From the NCBI GenBank assembly GCA_964352785.1, contig CAYGTI010000009.1, positions 46,802 to 110,801 on the forward strand: a stretch of 64,000 nucleotides of DNA. Direction: 5' to 3'. The stretch comes from JACOMS01 sp964352785. GTDB taxonomy: Bacteria; Pseudomonadota; Alphaproteobacteria; Caulobacterales; Maricaulaceae. A model generated the notes under the pieces. It was not told the DNA's origin, did no database searches, and worked only from the letters and a program-made list of their open reading frames with translations. Position numbers and translations under genes: made by a program. Shown in pieces: positions 61,307 to 64,000 of the stretch; positions within the stretch are counted from its first letter, which is position 1, and the number at the start of each line of letters is the position of its first letter.

Positions 61307-61343
61307 CTCCAACATCAAGGTGCAATTTTTAATGGAGAGATAT

Positions 61344-61751
61344 ATGACAAAAGCAGTTTTAGAGCATATAAATATTACGGTGCAGGATGCCCCGGTACTG
61401 GCTGAGCGCCTTTGCGAGCTTTTTGACTGGCGCATTCGCTGGTCGGGCACGGGCATACATGGCGGCCAGTCTGTGCACGTTGGCGGGAAGGATAGTTACC
61501 TCGCGCTCTACACTCAAATACCGTCAGCAACTGGCATTCGAACAAATTACAGTCAGCCAAATACTCTTAATCACATTGGCGTAGTTGTGGCCGATCTGGA
61601 AACGACAGAGGTACGAATAGTAAAGGCCGGATATAAACCCTATTCACATGCGAATTATGAGCCGGGCCAGCGGTTCTACTTTCGTTATGATGATAATATA
61701 GAATTTGAAGTTATATCCTATGGCCCACACTCTGAAGCGACATCGCCATAA
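61344..61751 (+). CDS. glyoxalase/VOC-fold protein, likely SoxR target
   Basis: 135 residues from the ATG at 61344 (GGAGAG upstream). Two beta-alpha-beta-beta-beta modules: EHINITVQDAPVLAERLCELFDW then LNHIGVVVADLETTEVRIVKAG, ending YFRYDDNIEFEVISYG, with candidate metal ligands His and Glu in these. The fold covers glyoxalases, dioxygenases and drug-binding resistance proteins; the enzyme class is not resolved. The sox box upstream suggests a role against redox-cycling compounds. Confidence 0.85.
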   Translation: MTKAVLEHINITVQDAPVLAERLCELFDWRIRWSGTGIHGGQSVHVGGKDSYLALYTQIPSATGIRTNYSQPNTLNHIGVVVADLETTEVRIVKAGYKPYSHANYEPGQRFYFRYDDNIEFEVISYGPHSEATSP

Positions 61752-61779
61752 AAATAATGACATATTTGCAAAATCGGAC

Positions 61780-61807
61780 TTGCAACCATCCACCCGCGCA
61801 GTTATAT
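61780..61807 (+). promoter_or_regulatory. promoter of tRNA-Glu
   Basis: TTGCAA (61780-61785), 16-nt spacer, TTATAT (61802-61807), with the tRNA starting 20 nt later. Confidence 0.5.
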
Positions 61808-61826
61808 CGCCACCGTTGCGAGATGC

Positions 61827-61901
61827 GGTCCCTTCGTCTATCGGTTAGGACGCCAGGTTTTCAACCTGGAAAGAGGGGTTCGATTCCCCTAGGGACTGCC
61901 A
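61827..61901 (+). tRNA. tRNA-Glu (UUC)
   Basis: 75 nt with encoded CCA. Acceptor GGTCCCT/AGGGACT with a first G-U pair, anticodon stem CCAGG/CCTGG around loop TTTTCAA giving TTC, T arm GGGG-TTCGATT-CCCC. Discriminator G fits tRNA-Glu. Confidence 0.95.
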
Positions 61902-62116
61902 GTTCGCTACCTTATCCCAAAAAAGATACTTTCAGATTATTATTAGCTACGGCGGGACGGGTCACGGCTTGTGTTGAATATTGATTGTGTGCTTGCAAAG
62001 CATATTATGATTCAGGCTTTGATATACTTTCAATATGTAATCTATAGTTGATTGCGAGTTAAATTATGCCATAAGGAGAGAGTGATTATTTTAAGGCGAG
62101 GACTGAAGGGGGGCTT

Positions 62117-63295
62117 ATGATAAAACGGCTTGTCCTGATTTTGTGTACGGTTGTTCTTTTTGCCGCATCGGCCTTTGCTAAATTACCGGAGGAGGTTTTA
62201 ACACCCTACAAAGCTTACCGTGCCGCGTTAGAGCAGAATGATAATAAGACCGCAACGAAACAGGCCTTAGCTGCATGGGAAGCCGCAGAAGAGCTTTTAG
62301 GTGATCATAAAGCTACGGGTGATTTAGCATTGAACTACGCTAACATCATGCCAAACTTGTTGGTGAAAAATCCCTACAAAAATTATCAGACACGTGCCAA
62401 AGCTTATCGGCGTTCGATTGAGCTCGCGCATTTTTACGGCGATGAAGCGCATATCATTGAAATCCAGCGCCGACTGTACCTCGCAGATTTGGATTTGACT
62501 GTCACACGGCATAGAATTTCTGCTGGTGGCCGTAAAAATAAATCTGTTGGCTCGGTCTTAACGCTAAAAAATACAAAGGATGCCATATCGGATTATAATC
62601 TTAATGGCTCTACATTTGATGCTGATTTGCATGTGCTTTATGCGCGTTATTATCAGCTCAATGACAAGCCCGAAAAAGCCGTTGAATATAGTCAAAAAGC
62701 CATAAATCTTTTTGAAACACGGACGGACGGTTACTTTTCCAAGTACGAGTTTTTTGTCCGAATTTATAAAGGCGATAGCCACTTATCTTTGAGTAAAAAA
62801 GATGAAGATATTGATCAATCTATAAATGCTGCGCTTGAATATCAGGTGGTCATGCAAAACTTGGAAGGGAAATTACCTGCTAAGCACCCGTTTATTCGCG
62901 AAGCTTTTACGGGTTGGATGAGGACGCGGTCCGACATCGAAAATGCTGGAATGCTCGAAAAAGCGGAAGCAGCCGGGCTCTGTGAATGTTGGCCGTTCGA
63001 GAATTATAAGAATAAGGTTGTTCCACTTAAACGAATTCCGCCTATAATGCCGCGCAATGCTCGCCGTTCTGGGCATGTGTATGTGACCTTTGATGTAAAA
63101 GAAGACGGCACGACGGAAAACATCAAGGCCGCGAGTGCCTCAGACAAGGTTTTTGAAGAGCCAGCACTTAAATCGGTTCAGGCTTGGGAATATTCTCGGC
63201 TTGATGCTGAGTCTGATCCGGAAAATAGAAAAAACATATCGTCAAAAATAACGTTTATTCTTTCCGATTCCCGCGGAAACAGAATTCCAGAATAA
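62117..63295 (+). CDS. exported protein with TonB C-terminal-like domain
   Basis: 392 residues behind AAGGGGGG. Residues 1-21 are a signal peptide (ending SAFA). The middle is helical and TPR-like (EKAVEYSQKAINLFETR and similar). The last ~85 residues fit a TonB C-terminal domain: VPLKRIPPIMPRNARRSGHVYVTF and TTENIKAASASDKVFEEPALKSVQAWEY. With no TonB proline-rich stalk or N-terminal anchor this is unlikely to be the energy transducer itself. A promoter-like TTGATA-18-TATAGT lies at 62019-62048. Confidence 0.82.
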   Translation: MIKRLVLILCTVVLFAASAFAKLPEEVLTPYKAYRAALEQNDNKTATKQALAAWEAAEELLGDHKATGDLALNYANIMPNLLVKNPYKNYQTRAKAYRRSIELAHFYGDEAHIIEIQRRLYLADLDLTVTRHRISAGGRKNKSVGSVLTLKNTKDAISDYNLNGSTFDADLHVLYARYYQLNDKPEKAVEYSQKAINLFETRTDGYFSKYEFFVRIYKGDSHLSLSKKDEDIDQSINAALEYQVVMQNLEGKLPAKHPFIREAFTGWMRTRSDIENAGMLEKAEAAGLCECWPFENYKNKVVPLKRIPPIMPRNARRSGHVYVTFDVKEDGTTENIKAASASDKVFEEPALKSVQAWEYSRLDAESDPENRKNISSKITFILSDSRGNRIPE

Positions 63296-63425
63296 AAAGC
63301 CCGCTCAGATTTGGCAGGCTCCCAACATTTTTACCGTCCTATGAGCTTGGGTTTGGCGGCTAAGTTATTCCGGTCTTATGAAAAAAGACTTGGCCCGGCG
63401 GGCGGACTTGGATAAGTCCTCAGTT

Positions 63426-63908
63426 ATGAAAAATTTTCTTATCCTGCCACTTGCCGCCCTCAGTTTTTCTGCCGCGGCACAAGACGTCCCGTCGCCGCTT
63501 GACCTTGGCCCCTCAGAACCGTTGACAATTGTTTCTGATAATGACGCACACGCCTTTTCCGTAGAAATAGCGGACGAAGCTGAAGAGCAAAGCCGAGGAC
63601 TGATGTTCCGTGATTCGCTTGCATCCGATGCAGGTATGTTGTTTGAGTTTGAAGCGCCAAAGGTCGCCAGTATTTGGATGAAAAATACAGCGATTCCGTT
63701 GGATATTTTGTTCGTTCGAGAGAATGGTGAGATTCTCAAAATTACTCATTCAGCAACGCCTTACTCGCTGCGTAGCAACTCGTCAGAAGGTGTTGTCGCT
63801 GCCGTACTTGAAATACCGGGCGGACGCAGCCGCGAATTAGGGATTGAGGCGGGCGATCTTGTCCAGCATGAGTTTTTTGGAAATCAAAGCGTAAAAACAG
63901 GTGAATAA
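63426..63908 (+). CDS. DUF192-family exported protein
   Basis: 160 residues from the ATG at 63426 (MKNFLILPLAALS). Residues 1-19 are a signal peptide ending AAAQ. The DUF192 fold (small beta barrel) shows EEQSRGLMFRDSLASDAGMLFEFE and SIWMKNTAIPLDILFVRENG, then EIPGGRSRELGIEAGD. Function of the family is unknown; it is found in many Gram-negatives. A longer frame starts at 63378 but lacks a ribosome site. tRNA-Pro follows. Confidence 0.85.
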   Translation: MKNFLILPLAALSFSAAAQDVPSPLDLGPSEPLTIVSDNDAHAFSVEIADEAEEQSRGLMFRDSLASDAGMLFEFEAPKVASIWMKNTAIPLDILFVRENGEILKITHSATPYSLRSNSSEGVVAAVLEIPGGRSRELGIEAGDLVQHEFFGNQSVKTGE

Positions 63909-63955
63909 CCTCTTGCGCTTTACTAAACTTTCTATAATACGCCTGTTGTCCTCGT

Positions 63956-64000
63956 CGGGGCGTAGCGCAGCCTGGTAGCGCACCTGTTTTGGGAACAGGG
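63956..64000 (+). tRNA. tRNA-Pro (UGG), cut by window edge
   Basis: 5' part of a tRNA: acceptor strand CGGGGCG, D arm GCGC...GCGC, and anticodon stem CCTGT with loop TTTGGGA (anticodon TGG) and ACAGG. The 3' half lies beyond base 64000. A TATAAT at 63933-63938 is the likely -10. Confidence 0.9.

Noticed and set aside
62073..62119. 12-codon GTG leader peptide coupled to the TonB-C-domain gene
   Set aside because: The stop does overlap the next start, but the spacing from AAGGAG to the GTG is only 3 nt and the peptide has no regulatory codon pattern.

Overview
The window reads as a chromosomal segment of a dimorphic, stalked-type marine alphaproteobacterium of the Caulobacterales/Maricaulales (Hyphomonadaceae or Robiginitomaculaceae-like). 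Supporting signs are a divK-pleD cell-cycle operon, a DUF2336 protein, the GTTC-N7-GTTC form of the LexA box, a tRNA-His without the usual G-1/C73 pair, the gltA-gltX-comEC-lexA neighbourhood and the pdxJ-acpS-lepB-rnc-era-recO chain. Most of the window is core genome. I see no insertion sequence, prophage, CRISPR array or rRNA.

Layout. 1-4.8 kb: gltA (cut by the window edge), gltX, comEC and lexA with its SOS operator. 4.9-8.9 kb: a periplasmic pentapeptide protein, an HscC-type Hsp70 with a tail-anchored J-like partner, and a YciI-like protein. 9-13.7 kb: coaD, two cyclophilins (one exported lipoprotein, one cytosolic) and the queuosine genes queA-tgt, where Tgt has a damaged zinc site. 13.8-15.5 kb: tRNA-Lys and an OmpA-type porin with Cys-rich linker repeats. 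15.7-20.8 kb: an arginine succinyltransferase (AST) operon led by an M20 hydrolase and lacking astC and astE. 20.8-31.3 kb: small and regulatory genes (HD protein, phhA, a TetR/membrane-protein pair, a large AsmA protein, an M48 protease, tRNA-His, DUF2336, a half-size Gdt1 transporter, ArsR/AHSA1, DCC). 31.5-35.4 kb: a cluster of five paralogous single-pass membrane proteins, the main accessory-looking feature.

35.8-43.0 kb: rel, pyrE, pdxJ, acpS, lepB, rnc, era, recO, mostly with ATGA overlaps, so probably one long operon. 43-49.9 kb: a DUF3604 gene broken by an in-frame amber codon, lipoprotein and membrane genes, and parC. 50-56.5 kb: pleD-divK, SOS-controlled dinB with an added zinc ribbon, an outer-membrane porin and an NtrC-type regulator. 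56.7-60.8 kb: a CoxIV-like protein, the three-gene transhydrogenase pntAA-pntAB-pntB and an alpha/beta hydrolase. 60.8-64 kb: soxR with a near-perfect sox box and a divergent glyoxalase-fold gene, tRNA-Glu, a TonB-C-domain protein, a DUF192 protein and a truncated tRNA-Pro.

The best candidate for an undescribed system is the 31.5-35.4 kb cluster. Its proteins share a membrane-anchoring head and carry divergent, probably periplasmic, tails; two heads are identical over 30 residues although 14 of those codons differ synonymously. Other items worth checking are the amber-interrupted DUF3604 gene, the Tgt zinc site, the M20 enzyme that may replace AstE, and the regulatory sites for LexA, SoxR, TetR and ArsR.
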